Assembly: GCF_028554725.1 (NCBI RefSeq)
Contig: NC_071667.1
Coordinates: 36,041,501-36,105,500, forward strand
Length of the DNA stretch: 64,000 nt
Direction of reading: 5' to 3'
From: Zeugodacus cucurbitae
Taxonomy: Eukaryota; Arthropoda; Insecta; Diptera; Tephritidae
In this document: positions 10,761 through 22,261 of the stretch, in pieces
Numbering within the stretch: the first letter of the stretch is position 1
Layout of the letters: each line of letters starts with the position of its first letter
Notes under the pieces: model-generated
Told to the model about the DNA's origin: nothing
What the model saw: only the letters and a program-made list of their open reading frames with translations
Database searches by the model: none
Position numbers and translations under genes: made by a program

Positions 10761-11944
10761 ATACTCTCGCAACAAAGTTGCTACGAGAGTATTATAGTTT
10801 TGTCCACATAACGGTTGGTTGTAAGTCCTAAAACTAAACGAGTTAGATATAGGGTTATATCAAAATGATCAGGGTGACGAAAAAAGTTCAAATCCGGATG
10901 TCTGTCTGTCCGTCCGTCCGTGCAAGCTGTAACTTGAGTAAAAATTTAGATATCTTGATGAAACTTGGAAGACGTATTTCTTGGCAGCATAAGAAGGTTA
11001 AGTTCGAAAATGGGCAAAATCGGTCCACTGCCACGCCCACAAACTGGCGAAAACCAAAAACACATAAAGTGCCATAACTAAGCCATAAATAAAGCTATGG
11101 AAATAAAATTTGGTATGAAGGATCGCACTATGAAGGGGCATATTTGAATGTAATTTTTTTGGGGAAGTGGGCGTGGCCCCGCCCCCTACTAAGTTTTTTG
11201 TACATATTTCGCAAACCAATAGAGCTATATAAACCAAACTCTCTGCAGTCGTTTTCTTTAGCCACTTCCTAATGCAGTCCAAAAATGAAAGAAATCGGAT
11301 CATAACCACGCCCTCCTCCCAAACAAAAGTTAGGTTGAAAATTACTAAAAGTGGGTTAACTCAGTAACGAAAAACGTCAGAAACACTCAATTTCACATAA
11401 GAAATGGCAGATAAAAGCTGCACTCAGATTTTTTACTAAATGGAAAATGGGCGTGGCGTCGCCCACTTATGGGTCAACAACCATATCTCAGGAACTACTC
11501 AACCGATTTCAATGAAACTTGGTTTGTAATAGTTTCCTTACACTCCAATGATATGTTGTGAAAATAGGCCAAATCGCTTCACAACCACGCCCACTTCCTA
11601 TATACCAGTACTTTGTAGACGATCTGAATCGTTTTCTTTACAATATATAAAGTAAGTACTAGTGAAGATATCAGTGCAGAACTTTGCACAAATACTATGT
11701 TAATAGTGTGGCAGCCCCATTCTAAAAATCGCTGAAATCAGACCAGGCCCCATATATCGAACACGAGGACCTCGGTGCTTCTAACCTAATATTATGGTTT
11801 CCAACTTTCAATGGACTTTATACAATATATATGACGAATATGTGGGTCAAATTGTGTATTATATAATATAAATAAAGTTAAATAAATAAATTACAAGAGT
11901 ATAAAATGTTCGGTTACACCCGAACTTAGCCCTTCCTTACTTGT
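10761..11944 (+). mobile_element. DINE-1-like element, copy D (full length)
   Basis: Complete copy. The 5' hairpin at 10761 is flanked by TTTTT and the 3' TTACTTG end at 11944 is followed by TTTTT, consistent with insertion into a run of T. The TCTG/TCCG microsatellite is at 10901-10921. The subterminal 3' repeat has drifted to ACAAGAGTATAAA. The five internal CACGCCC modules are present. Confidence 0.82.
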
Positions 11945-12938
11945 TTTTATTTCAATTGTATAAAAATTTGCTGTTTATACCCAAAATTTGGCGAGCTTTC
12001 TGCTTATATTTGCGATGCAGTGGGAACAAGTGTTGTTTTATGATGTCGCACGAGACATCAAAATATAGTATAATAAGAGAGCAAAAACTTACAGCTATTT
12101 GCAATCGCATGCTTCCTTATGCATTTTATTTTGCTCTTTGTACCCTTATAATTATATATATATACAAATGCAGTAGAAAAATCGAAATGAGAAAAGTAGC
12201 TCCTATGCGATTTGGCTTTCGTATATCTCGTAATTGGTTATGAATTAATTTAAAAATAATTTAGTATAAATAAATTTAAATATTTTCCTATGAAAACATG
12301 CAAAAACTTTGTAATTCTAATAATGTTTAATATTTTGTCTGTGGTGGACCTTCTGGCGGAAATGCCCATATGTTGATAGAAAAAATGGGTTATTCGCATT
12401 CTATCAAAGTGAATCAGCAATATAGTATTTTTCCTTTAAGAACAAATATGGGCATTAAGGCCAATATTCGAAAATAGTAGGTCTAGTAAAAATAATCCGT
12501 TATTTTTAAAGATATGAATTTTGTCATTTATATCTCGCATTGTGAAAGGCGTCACATAGTGATTCGATAGAAACTTGGGAAGATTGTTTGGAAGGTTCTT
12601 GTGCATGCACCTTATAGTCCAGGCCAGCACCAAGTGATCCGGTCTATGGCGAGCTTTTAAAAATAGACTCCTAGTTACGAATGCTTCTATACTAATAGCT
12701 TTATGACATTATTTCAAAATCTCAACAAGTTGTTAAACAAAACTGTTAATATTTGACATAAATCGAATCATTCTAGCAGTGCTAAACAAAACTTTGAATT
12801 TAATGCAAAATTATGTAATTCCTTTATACTAGACTTAAATTATCGTCGTGATGAATTATTAGTTTAGTCAAATGTGAATCACTGTGTTTTATATAGTAAA
12901 CAGACGAATTCCAATTTTATGCTTTCAAGAAGTCAAAA
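11945..12938. other. No recognisable gene
   Basis: About 1 kb of AT-rich sequence. A plus-strand frame at 11941-12243 has a hydrophobic segment (YAFYFALCTLIIIYIY), but it starts within the DINE end and lacks any family motif. A stretch at 12330-12660 is less AT-rich (GGTGGACCTTCTGGCGG, GTGCATGCACC) and may be part of another unidentified repeat. Confidence 0.4.
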
Positions 12939-14087
12939 CAAGTAAAGAAAGGCTAAGTTCGGGTGCAACCGAACATTTTATACTCTCGCAATTTATTGAA
13001 GAAACATACAAACATACAAAATTTACCCATAAATTCGGCATAAAGTATAATATAATAACGAAAATCGTAATATATACTATATGAGGGCTGAGGTAATTCT
13101 TTCATTTTCACCAGCAGGGTACACTATATCCAAGACTATACGCTCACTTAATTTTGCTAAGATATCTCACATATTAACCATTACATATATGCGGAATAAA
13201 GCCCACCGTATTTTTGAAAAACCTATAATTAGGTACATGGGAGCTAGGAGATGTTATGACCCGATTTTAAAAATTTTTTTAACAAAAAACTATTTGAAGA
13301 AAACAATTTCCTCTGAATTACATTAAATTATCTGAGAGATTTACCCAAATTTTCGGTTAAAATTTACCCTTAGCCGCTGAGTTCAACATGTTCGATATCT
13401 GGGGTCTTGAAAAGTTATAGTCCGTTTTCGACAATTTTTTCACAAGTGAAGTCAGAGATGATATGTACTATTTGTGTAAAGTTTTATTCCGCTATCTTCA
13501 TTGGTTCCTTATGTATACATGATAAAGTGAAGGATTCAGATGGAATTAAAAATTGAGTTATATGGGAATTAGGCGTGGTTGTGAACCGATTTCGCCCGTG
13601 TCATCAGGGTGTCAAGAAAGTGTTATATATCAAATTTCATTAAATTCTGTCGAGTAGTTCTTGAAATATGGTTTTTGACTCATAAGTGGGCGATGCCACG
13701 CCCATTTTTCATTTTGTAAAAAAATCTGAGTGCAGCTTTCTTCTACTATTATATCTGTGAAATTTAGTGTTTCTGTCGTTTTTCGTTAGTGAGTTAACAC
13801 ACTTTTAGTAATTTTCAACCTAACATTTGTATGGGAGGTGGGCGTGGTTATTATCCGATTTCAACTATTTTCAGGGTGTGTGGTGGGGAACGTAAGAGAA
13901 CCGACTGCAGAAAGTTTTGTTTATATAGCTTTATTGGTTTGCGAGTTATATATAAATAACCGATTTATGGGCGGGGCCACGCCAACTTCCCCAAAAAAAC
14001 TACACCCAAATATGCCCCTTCCTAGTGCGATCCCTTGTTCCAAATTTTACTTTTATAACTTCATTTACGGCTTAGTTATGACACTTT
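12939..14087 (-). mobile_element. DINE-1-like element, copy E, 3' portion (second subfamily)
   Basis: It reads on the minus strand, with CAAGTAAAGAAAGG and the TTCGG hairpin at 12939-12980. It belongs to a subfamily shared with copies G and K (for example GCGGAATAAAGCCCACC at 13191). At 14087 it stops inside the module GTTATGACACTTT. The missing remainder, starting TTTATGTGTTTTCG, is at 17069-17335, so a 3-kb element has split it. Confidence 0.8.
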
Positions 14088-17068
14088 CAGCCCTATTCTG
14101 TACACTTGACAAAATAACAAAAAATTGAAAATTTTACAGATTTTTAACAAGTAAGACATTTTTTGGTATTCTGTGACAATTTTGATAAAAGAAAAAGCTT
14201 CTGTACGCATAGCTTTTCCCCACACGTGTGGGAAAAAAATAATGTAAACAGAAACAGCTGAGTTCTGTCCAATTATGTTCGAATTGAGTTGAAATTTGAA
14301 TTGAATTATTTTATTACGGAAGTTTTCAAATGCATTCCAATATTTGTTATAAAATAGTTAATAATTTAACATTAATTTCACAGTAAGTCCTTTGCTCTTT
14401 GGCTAGATGTGAAGATTCAGAGAATGCGCAAATATTCCATGCTCCGAATCTGGATTTATTTTTCTTTTTTTATTTATTTTGATTGACCTGTTATCAGTTT
14501 ATCTATCCGGTTTTTATACCAATGATAAGGTTATACCGCCTTTACTCGGTCGCCAGAACCTCGTTTGCTAACCATACAGAGGGTGCCGCGTAGATGAGGT
14601 GATAATCAGATGGCAGGGGCTATATATTCGCTTTTTGATCCCACATCCCCCGGAGTCTTTTGCTCCTCCGCGGAGGATATATAAATTTCATGTCGCGTTT
14701 TTTATCCGGGATTGACGCCTAAACTACTGAACCAATTTTACTGAAATTTTGCACACGTCTGCAGTTTGGTCTAACTTAAAAGATAGTATAGTTTGTATTG
14801 AAAATTTTAGTCGCAATGTCCATCCGTCTGTCCATTCGGCCATTCGGTCAAGCGATAATTTGAATTGAAATGAATTCGTTCGTATACGTTACAGTTAGCA
14901 ATATGAGATTGTATTGTAGATAGGCAAAATCGGACAAATGCAAAAAATAAAAAAAGTAAATAAATTAAGACTTTTGCAACAGATATTCACAAGACCGAAG
15001 GACAATAGGATTTACACATTTTTACGTAAATGGACGTGGTTACAGCTCAACATCCGTCTATCCGGTCGGTCATTTGGTCAAGCGATAATTTGATCTGGAG
15101 ATCCTAATATAACTTAGCTCAAACTTAAGCATTTTGTTACTATGAGAAGGTTGGAATTCTTGATGGCCAAAATCGGACTTCTGCAACGACTAAAAAATTA
15201 TAGTTAAACAAAAAGGAATATAACAAACCTACAATTTGAATTATAAAATTCGGAACACATGAAATAGGTACGAAAAAACCCAAGAGAAAGTTTTGGTATA
15301 TTTATCGTAAATCACTAAAGCTGACGGAGAAAATGGAGAGTAGTTAAATAATTTCAATTTATCAAATATACCTTATCCACAGCAATGCGTGGTCCGGTCA
15401 CTAGTAATATTATATAATATAATGAATATACATTAGGGTGGGTCAATTTGTATGGAGCAAAAAAAATGCACCAAGCGGTTATCAAAATCGTAAACTACGA
15501 TGAATTCTAAGAAAATTTGCCCAAGAAACCATGGGTCTAAAATCAAAATGGAGCTTCCGGTTTTTAACGAGAAACTTTTCATTTTGTTTTTTTTTTATAT
15601 GTTACCTATCCACCCATAAAAATTAAAATAATAATAAATAAAATTTCAAACTTTAGTAGCTTTAATCTTCCGCGAAATCGTATTGCAGTTAACAATTTCA
15701 TTTTATATATGTAGGGCCAAACAAAATATAATATACTTCTAAAGTTCACAATTAATTAGTTTTAAGGTCTTGTTTGCTGTCCATCCTAGATGTTGCGTTT
15801 CGACTTGCAACCGTCACTGCAATAACACCATCACGATTTTTTTCTATAGTTCGACGTGAAACGCTAGTCAGCAGTTGCACAAAGCGCTCGGTTCCTTGAA
15901 TATGTGTCAAATTTCCACGAAATCGATAAAGTAGTTCCAGAGATTTACATATTTTACATATGCACTCAAAAGTGGGCGGTGACATGCCAAAATTTTCATA
16001 TAGTCGGATTTCTGGCTGCAATACAACATCGAATACCAAACTCAAGATGTTTCCCTTCAACAGTTATTAAAATTTCTGATCTTTAGTGTTTTCAAAAATT
16101 ACCGTTATATGGCAGGTGGGCGTGGTTTTTGTCCGCTTTTGATAATTTTCCAAATATCGCTTACATAGGCATAATGTAATACGTATACAGAATTTGAAAA
16201 AAATCGGTGAGGTGGTTCCAGAGATATACATATGAACTCATAAGTGGGCAGTGCCACGCCCCCTATAAAAAATTTCTGCAATGTCGAATTTTCTGCTTAA
16301 ATACAACATCACATACCGAATTTGAGCAAATTAGCTTCGATATCTACAAAACAAGCAAACAATCCACAGTGGAATAGGAATTGCATTTTTTTTTTACAAA
16401 ATACAAAATACGAAAGTTTCTCGTTAAAAACCGGAAGCTCGATTTGCATTTTAGACCCATGGTTTCTTGGCCAAATTTTCTTAGAATTCATCGTAGTTTA
16501 CGATTTTGATAACCGCTTTGTCAAGAAAAAAATTGACCCACTCTAATATACATACATACATACAGAGGTCCTTTGTAATAGATTTAAAAATATTTGGAAT
16601 GTAATTTTGATTTAGTTGGTTTAGCTTGAGAAAAGTTCCTTGGGGACTACGAAATCTAAACTTTGTTCATTATTGGCAAAAATGTGCTAAGCTGTAATCG
16701 AATGCAATATATGTACATATAGAAAACAATTTCGTCAAAGTTACCCTCATTATATTCATTTTTTTATACAAAAAAAGGGAAAAATAAACTTCTTAATATA
16801 AAAACGGCTCAATAACGCGAGCCATCAACATGTTCATATTTTTCCTCTTTGTATAAAAATAACGACAAAAGTAAAATATCTCCTTTACAACAAATTCATT
16901 TTTACCACTATCCATAACGAGATATTTTATTTGTCAAGAGCATTTTACTTCTTAACAACTTATCAAGAAAAAAGCTTTTTATTTTAGACATGCTTAAATG
17001 CTTGATAAATTTCAATTTTTTACAAATTAGAAATTTGTTGAATTTGTAAAGTGCACAGAATAGGGCTG
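14088..17068. mobile_element. Terminal-inverted-repeat DNA transposon, 2981 bp, splitting DINE copy E
   Basis: The left end is CAGCCCTATTCTGTACACTT (14088) and the right end is the inverted CAGCCCTATTCTGTGCACTT (ending 17068), with similarity fading after about 35 bp. The flanks rejoin into an uninterrupted DINE module with a 3-bp TTT duplication (14085-14087, 17069-17071). A 3-bp duplication is reminiscent of PIF/Harbinger, but TTT is not the usual TWA target, so the superfamily is open. I see no transposase. Inside, 14640-15150 contains a separate repeat with CATCCGTCTGTCC and CAAGCGATAATTTGA twice; 15434-16545 is a nested hAT-like element. A solo ACAGAATAGGGCTG end lies at 21837-21850. Confidence 0.7.
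15434..16545. mobile_element. hAT-like non-autonomous element with about 150-bp inverted ends
   Basis: The left terminus is TAGGGTGGGTCAATTT and the right one, inverted, is TAGAGTGGGTCAATTT. The arms (15434-15595 and about 16385-16545) align for roughly 150 bp, including GCGGTTATCAAAATCGTAAA and ACCATGGGTCT. Perfect 8-bp duplications ATATACAT flank it (15426-15433 and 16546-16553), the target size of hAT elements. No transposase frame is present, so it would move in trans. The interior carries GTGGGCGTGG-type boxes near 15973, 16116 and 16246. Confidence 0.75.
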
Positions 17069-17335
17069 TTTATGTGTTTTCGATTATCGCCATTTTGTGG
17101 GCGTGGCAGTGGTCCATATTCGAACTTAACCTTCTTATGGTGCCAAGGAACACGTGTTCCAAGTTTCTTTAAGATATCTCAATTTTTACCCAAGTTACAG
17201 CTTGCACGGACGGACAGACAGACATCCGGATTTGAACTTTACTCGTCGCTCTTATCACTTTGGTATATATAACCTTATATTCAACTCGTTTAGTTTTAGG
17301 ACTTTCAAACGACCGTTATGTGAACAAAATGTGAT
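17069..17335 (-). mobile_element. DINE-1-like element, copy E, 5' portion
   Basis: This continues copy E after the 3-kb insertion: TATGTGTTTTCG, the GTGGGCGTGGCAGTGGTCC box, GACGGACAGACAGAC microsatellite and the AACTCGTTTAGTTTTAGG stretch. The 5' hairpin is missing because the Tc1 element begins at 17341. Confidence 0.75.
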
Positions 17336-17459
17336 ATTACATGAAAAATAAATATAATTCATTAAATGGTTTCAAAACTATACATAAAAATTTGAAGAAT
17401 TTCACTATTTTAACTCCAATAAAGTCTTCGTACATTCGTTATTAAGTAAAATAATTTTA

Positions 17460-17552
17460 TAAATAAAATTATTTGATTTTGGTTTTAGTATTTTGTGGGA
17501 TAACCCTTGTTTTTAATGACGGCTTTAAGGCGGTCTGACATTGATTCCACAA
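17460..17552 (-). pseudogene. Tc1-like transposase, C-terminal end
   Basis: The minus strand encodes KLVESMSDRLKAVIKNKGYPTKY and a stop, the standard C-terminus of Tc1 transposases. It is separated from the rest of the gene (19104-19925) by the RTE insertion. Confidence 0.8.
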
Positions 17553-17564
17553 GCTTTTGGGTAT

Positions 17565-19091
17565 GTATGTATGTGATTGGCGTTGCAACCGTTTAGCCGG
17601 TTATAGCCGAATCGACGATAGTGCGCCATCTCTCTCTCTCATTCGCAGTTCGGCGCCAGTTGGAGATCCCAAGTGTAACCAGGTCGCTCTCCACCTGGTC
17701 CCTCCAATGGAGTGGAGGCCTTCCCCTTCCTCGGCTTCCTCCGGCGGGTACTGCATCGAACACTTTCAGGGCTGGAGTGTTTTCGTCCATTCGGACAACA
17801 TGACCTAGCCAGCGTAGCCGCTGTCTTTTTATTCGCTGAACTATGTCAATGTCGTCGTATAACTCGTACAGCTCACCGTTCCATCGTCTGCGGTATTCGC
17901 CGTTGCCAATGTTCTTAGGACCATAAATCTTGCGCAAAATTTTCCTCTCGAAAACTCCTAGTGTCGTCTCATCTGATGTTGACATCGTCCAAGCTTCTGC
18001 ACCGTAGAGCAGGACGGGAATGATAAGCGACTTGTAGAGCTTGATTTTGGTTCGTCGAGAGAGGACTTTACTGTTCAATTGCCTACTCAGTCCAAAGTAG
18101 CACCTGTTGGCAAGAGTTATTCTGCGCTGGATTTCGGGGCTGACATTGTTCGTATTGTTGATGCTGGTTCCCAGGTATACGAAATTATCTACGACCTCGA
18201 AGTTATGACTGTCAACAGTGACGTGGGAGCCAAGGCGCGAATGCGCCGACTGTTTGTTTGATGACAGGAGATATTTCGTCTTGTCCTCATTCACCTCCAG
18301 ACCCATTCGCTTCGCCTCCTTATCCATGCGGGAAAAATCAGAACAAACGGCGCGGTTGTTGCTTCCGATGATATCAATATCATCGGCGTACGCCAGGAGC
18401 TGTACACTCTTGTAGAAGATTGTACCTTCTCGGTTTAGCTCTGCAGCTCTTATAATTTTTTCCAGCATCAGGTTAAAGAAGTCGCACGATAGTAAGTCAC
18501 CTTGTCTGAAACCTCGTTTTGTATCGAACGGCTCGGAGAGGTCCTTCCCAATCATGACGGAGCTTTTGGTGTTGCTCAACGTCAATTTACACAGCCGTAT
18601 TAATTTTTGCGGGGATACCAAATTCAGACATCGCGGCGTAAAGACAACTCCTTTTCGTGCTGTCGAAAGCAGCTTTAAAATCGACAAAAAGGTGGTGTGT
18701 GTCGATCCTCTTTTCACGGGTCTTCTCCAAGATTTGGCGCATGGTGAATATCTGGTCAGTTGTCGATTTTCCAGGTCTAAAGCCACACTGATAAGGTCCA
18801 ATCAGTTCGTTGACGGTGGGCTTTAGTCTTTCACACAGTACGCTCGATAGAACCTTGTATGCGATATTTAGGAGGCTGATCCCACGGTAATTGGCGCAGA
18901 TTGTGGGATCTCCCTTTTTATGGATTGGGCAGAGCACACTGAGATTCCAATCGTCAGGCATGCTTTCTTCCGACCATATTCTGCAAAGAAGCTGATGCAT
19001 GCACCTTATCAGTTCTTCGCCGCCGTATTTGAATAGTTCTGCCGGTAATCTATCGGCCCCCGCTGCTTTGTTGTTCTTCAAGCGAGTAATT
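17565..19091 (-). pseudogene. RTE-type LINE ORF2, reverse transcriptase part (5'-truncated insertion)
   Basis: This is a reverse transcriptase of an RTE-like non-LTR element, in two overlapping frames. The first (19081-18587) has the fingers region: CPIHKKGD, NYRGISLL, GFRPGKSTTDQIF and FVDFKAAFDS with a catalytic aspartate. After a frame change near 18595, the second (to 17593) has RGFRQGDLLS, the catalytic LLAYADDIDIIG, VNEDKTKYL, LGTSI and, at the end, RLRWLGHVVRMD and GRGRPPLHWRDQV. The endonuclease is missing, as expected of 5' truncation during target-primed reverse transcription. GCTTTTGGGTAT flanks the insert on both sides (17553-17564 and 19092-19103), and it ends in a CATA repeat. 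Confidence 0.88.
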
Positions 19092-19103
19092 GCTTTTGGG
19101 TAT

Positions 19104-19925
19104 ATCTTACATATATCTTACATATATTTTGAGCCATTCGTCTTCATGTGGAATATTATACGCCAAGTACATCCTTGTATTATGAGCCATGTGTTTGGGG
19201 TCGTTGTCTTGCTGGAAATAAAATCCTTCTGACACGCCCAGTTTTTCTACGTTTGGCCTTAGATTTCGCTTCAAAATATCTATGTATGCACGATGGTCCA
19301 TAACCTCTTCTAATTTTTCGAGGTTGCCAACGCCACTAGCAGGCATTCTCCACCACCTCCGTGTTTTACTGTCTTAATTGTATTTTTAGGGTTGTATGCT
19401 TCTCCCGGTTTCCTCCATACTTTAGTTCGACCAACAGATCCAAAAATTTGGTATTTAGATTCGTCAGAGAATATAACATTTCGCCAAAACGTGGGTGATG
19501 CATTTTGGAACTTCTGAGCGAAGGCAATGCGCTTTCTACGATTTATTAAGTTTACGAGTGGCTTTCTGCGAAGCGTACGAGACTTAAACCCAGCATTTAT
19601 TATAGCTTTTCGCACAGTTTCGGGATTAACTTTTTTTTGGCTGATTTGGTGAATTGTTGTAATTTTTTGAGCACTTATACATAAATGGATCTGCCTTAAC
19701 CATTCGCTTGAATTTTAGCTGATCTCCATCCGCGAGAACTGACGGTCGTCCAGATTTGCTTTTGGTTTCTACACGACCCTCATATTTAAAGCGACCAATA
19801 ACAGATTGTATTGTTGAACGGCTGCGGGACAATGTCTTGGCAATTTCCGCGTATGATTTCTATGGTTTCACGTGTAAATTTACTATAAGCTCACGATCTT
19901 TAATTGTCAAATATTTTCCAGGCAT
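19104..19925 (-). pseudogene. Tc1-like transposase, main part
   Basis: The gene starts at an ATG at 19925 (MPGKYLTIKDREL). The helix-turn-helix DNA-binding region follows (SYAEIAKTLSRSRSTIQSVIGRF, then GRPSVL), then the catalytic domain: the first aspartate in VIFSDESKYQIFGS, the glycine-rich GGGG box and the second aspartate in YFQQDNDPKH. One in-frame stop after NLHVKP and two frame changes (near 19630 and 19330) break it. The segment with the third catalytic acid (normally SPDLNPIEHLW) is absent: sequence jumps from PHEDEW into a tandem CTTACATATAT stretch. It cannot be active. Confidence 0.85.
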
Positions 19926-20239
19926 TTTTTTAATCACGAAAGTTCTATTGAAATTCGCGACTTTTACGATTCGAATGAGGCACTGAAATATCCCGCTAGC
20001 TTACTTTGTCCATTTTAGCAAAGTACCGTTATAAAGAAAGTTGCCCATTATTATTTAGGAAAAGTAAAAGCGAAATGTACGAAGACTTTATTGGAGTAAA
20101 AATAGTGCAATTCTTCCAGTTGTTATGTATAGCTTTCAAACCATTTAATGAATTATATTTAATTTCATAGTGTTTGTTTTGTTTTGCATCAATATGTGAA
20201 AACAAATATGTATGTAAATATTTGAGTGTTATAAGTAGC

Positions 20240-20612
20240 ATGGAGGAACTATTTTATTTTGTTTGTGTGGCTATTGTTGATGAGCAGGAGTAATCAGGGA
20301 ATAGGAGGAAAATTCTTAAAGGTCTGCGACCAGTCGCAGAACCTGCAAATGCAAGGGAAGTGCGATGCAATAAGTTGCACGCCAAAGCGCGCAATACCAT
20401 TGAGAGAGTCTTTGGTGTTTTGAAGTCACGATTGCGGTGCCTCTCAAAACACCACATTCTTCATTACAGCTCTGAAAAATCGGCGATTTTACTTACGCGT
20501 GTACAACTCTTCAAAACATTTTACTGAAGCATGGTTTGGCTGCAGACCTTGACTTCGAAGAAGTTTTAGAAGAATCACAAGACAGCGAAATTGTTATCGA
20601 AAATCCCAATTA
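20240..20612 (+). pseudogene. HARBI1-like (PIF/Harbinger) nuclease, internally deleted
   Basis: The start MEELFYFVCVAIVDEQE looks like a nuclease N-terminus. A stop comes after it, and about 100 bp later the frame is at the C-terminal end: KARNTIERVFGVLKSRLRCL and LHYSSEKSA, the hallmark of HARBI1-type nucleases (R..IE..FG.LK.RF..L). So most of the DDE domain has been removed by an internal deletion, followed by one more frame change before the acidic tail (DFEEVLEESQDSE-like). No inverted termini were found with confidence. Confidence 0.6.
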
Positions 20613-20899
20613 AAGGAAGGGTGCTAGAGTTAAAGAACGCTACATTATGTCTTCAAAATGTACAGATTTCCAGAAGCGTTGTGTATTATAAATGTAAGTT
20701 GGGTGTTTATTGAAATAATAATGCTACTTACGGTCTTTGCAGATTTTACTTCCTTCTAAATATGAATAAAAACATTTTTTTTTAATAATTGAGTGTTTTA
20801 TTATTAATAGCTTTTATAACAATAACTTATAATATACTTATTAGTTATTTAACTAAAATACTTATTAATTAATCAAACTCCTTCCACTTGGCTGCTTTA

Positions 20900-21047
20900 T
20901 GCGTTGACGCCACGTCCAGCATAGACACGACAAATGTCTTGTGGGAGGTGCGATGCGTTAAATCACAAATCCAATCCAATTCCACGCACGATTTTGGTGG
21001 TCCGCAAACACCTCACCCGTGTCTACTCTGGACGTAGCGTTAAGGCA
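20900..21047. mobile_element. 148-bp Harbinger-like MITE
   Basis: Inverted ends TGCGTTGACGCCACGTCC...AGACACG and, inverted from the right, TGCCTTAACGCTACGTCC...AGACACG face each other over 31 bp. TTA flanks both sides (20897-20899 and 21048-21050), which is the TWA target of PIF/Harbinger elements. There is no coding capacity. Confidence 0.65.
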
Positions 21048-21094
21048 TTAAAAGTGTCTGCTAACATCGACCATAACATTTGCAGCCCTTGAGG

Positions 21095-21742
21095 GTGGGT
21101 GTATAATACTTTCTTGACACCCTGATGGCACGTGCGGAAAATGGATGAAATCGGTTCACAACCATGGCAACTTCCCATGTAACTCAATTGTGAAGTCAAT
21201 CTGATTCCTTCACTTTATAATATATACATATGGAACCAATGAAGATAGCGAATTAAAACTTTTCACAAATACCGTATATGATCCGTGCCATCACTTGTGA
21301 AAAAATTGTCGAAATCGGACTATAACTTTTCAATGCCCCGGATATCGAATATGAAGAACTCAGTGCCTTTTGGTAATTTTTCACCGAAAATATCGGTAAA
21401 TCTCTCAGATATCTCAATTTAATTCAGAGGAAATCGTTTTCTTCTAATAGTGTGTCTCTGTACCAAAATGGTTAAAATCGGGTTATAACTTTCCCTTCTC
21501 ATATAGCTAATTATAGGATTTTCAAAAATACGATGGGCTTAATAGCTTATAAATTGGTTAATATATGAGATATCTTAGCTAAATTAAGGAAGCATATACA
21601 TATATGATGATTTTCGTTTTTCTATTGGACTTTATGCAGAATACATGGGTCAAAGTGTATGTGATCTTAACAAAGATTTAGCAATAAATTGCGAAAGTAT
21701 AAAATATTCGGTTGCAACCGAACATAGCCTTTCTTTACTTGT
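21095..21742 (+). mobile_element. DINE-1-like element, copy G (5' truncated, second subfamily)
   Basis: It starts within a CTTTCTTGACACCCTGATGG module and runs to the 3' end GCGAAAGTATAAAATATTCGG...CTTTCTTTACTTG. Sequence is closer to copies E and K than to A-D (for example GGGTTATAACTTTCC and CGATGGGCTTAATAG). Confidence 0.75.
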
Positions 21743-21853
21743 GTCTTATGAGGCTCGAGCCAGAATAGCTTCACAAAATATGACGCTCAAGAAATCTCTC
21801 AAAATTTTCCTCTCATCACAGTTATGACGTTCTTACAGAATAGGGCTGTAAAG

Positions 21854-22261
21854 CAGTGGTCGGCACGAGAGGAATTGTGACTGTATAGGTGAGCATGAAA
21901 TAATGAATACCCAGTGAGAACTCTGTAGCCCAACATTTTAAGAATGTATTTAATTTTTTCATATAACATGAATTTTTGTGCTTATTTATTCATTTTAGTT
22001 ATTTTATTATTTAAACAAATATATTAGAACACAAAAGCATTAACTTTTCTGTCTTTAAATAGCTTAAAACCATAAATATAATACATAACATAAAACGACA
22101 TTTATAAAAGTAGGCATTTCGCGCAGGGCACTTATGCAAAGTGCCATAGCCAAGCGCGATGTATGTATACTCGTTGCTGGTTCGACAACGACTGAATGAT
22201 AGAGCGTAAGCGTACGTGTGACTTGAGGCGGCACAATTGTGGTATGGAGTGCCGACCACTG
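21854..22261. mobile_element. hAT-like MITE, 408 bp
   Basis: The perfect 13-bp inverted ends are CAGTGGTCGGCAC (21854-21866) and GTGCCGACCACTG (22249-22261), a typical hAT terminus. CTGTAAAG, preceded by a matching G, is duplicated on both sides (21846-21853 and 22263-22270; the apparent repeat is 9 bp). The interior includes the dispersed repeat at 21965-22100. No transposase. Confidence 0.75.

Larger units (their letters stand above)
17341..20168 (-). mobile_element. Tc1-like transposon with about 105-bp inverted ends, carrying an RTE insertion
   Basis: The ends are long inverted repeats. The left arm (17341-17450: ATATAATTCATTAAATGG, CTCCAATAAAGTCTTCGTAC) matches the inverted right arm (about 20070-20168). 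Between them lies a broken transposase on the minus strand. An RTE LINE (17565-19091) has inserted near its C-terminus with a 12-bp duplication. Without the LINE the element is about 1.3 kb, close to the usual Tc1 size. Confidence 0.8.

Noticed and set aside
11941..12243. A 100-codon frame with a hydrophobic segment
   Set aside because: It begins in the T-rich end of DINE copy D, has no family motif or conserved partner, and codon content looks like AT-rich noise.
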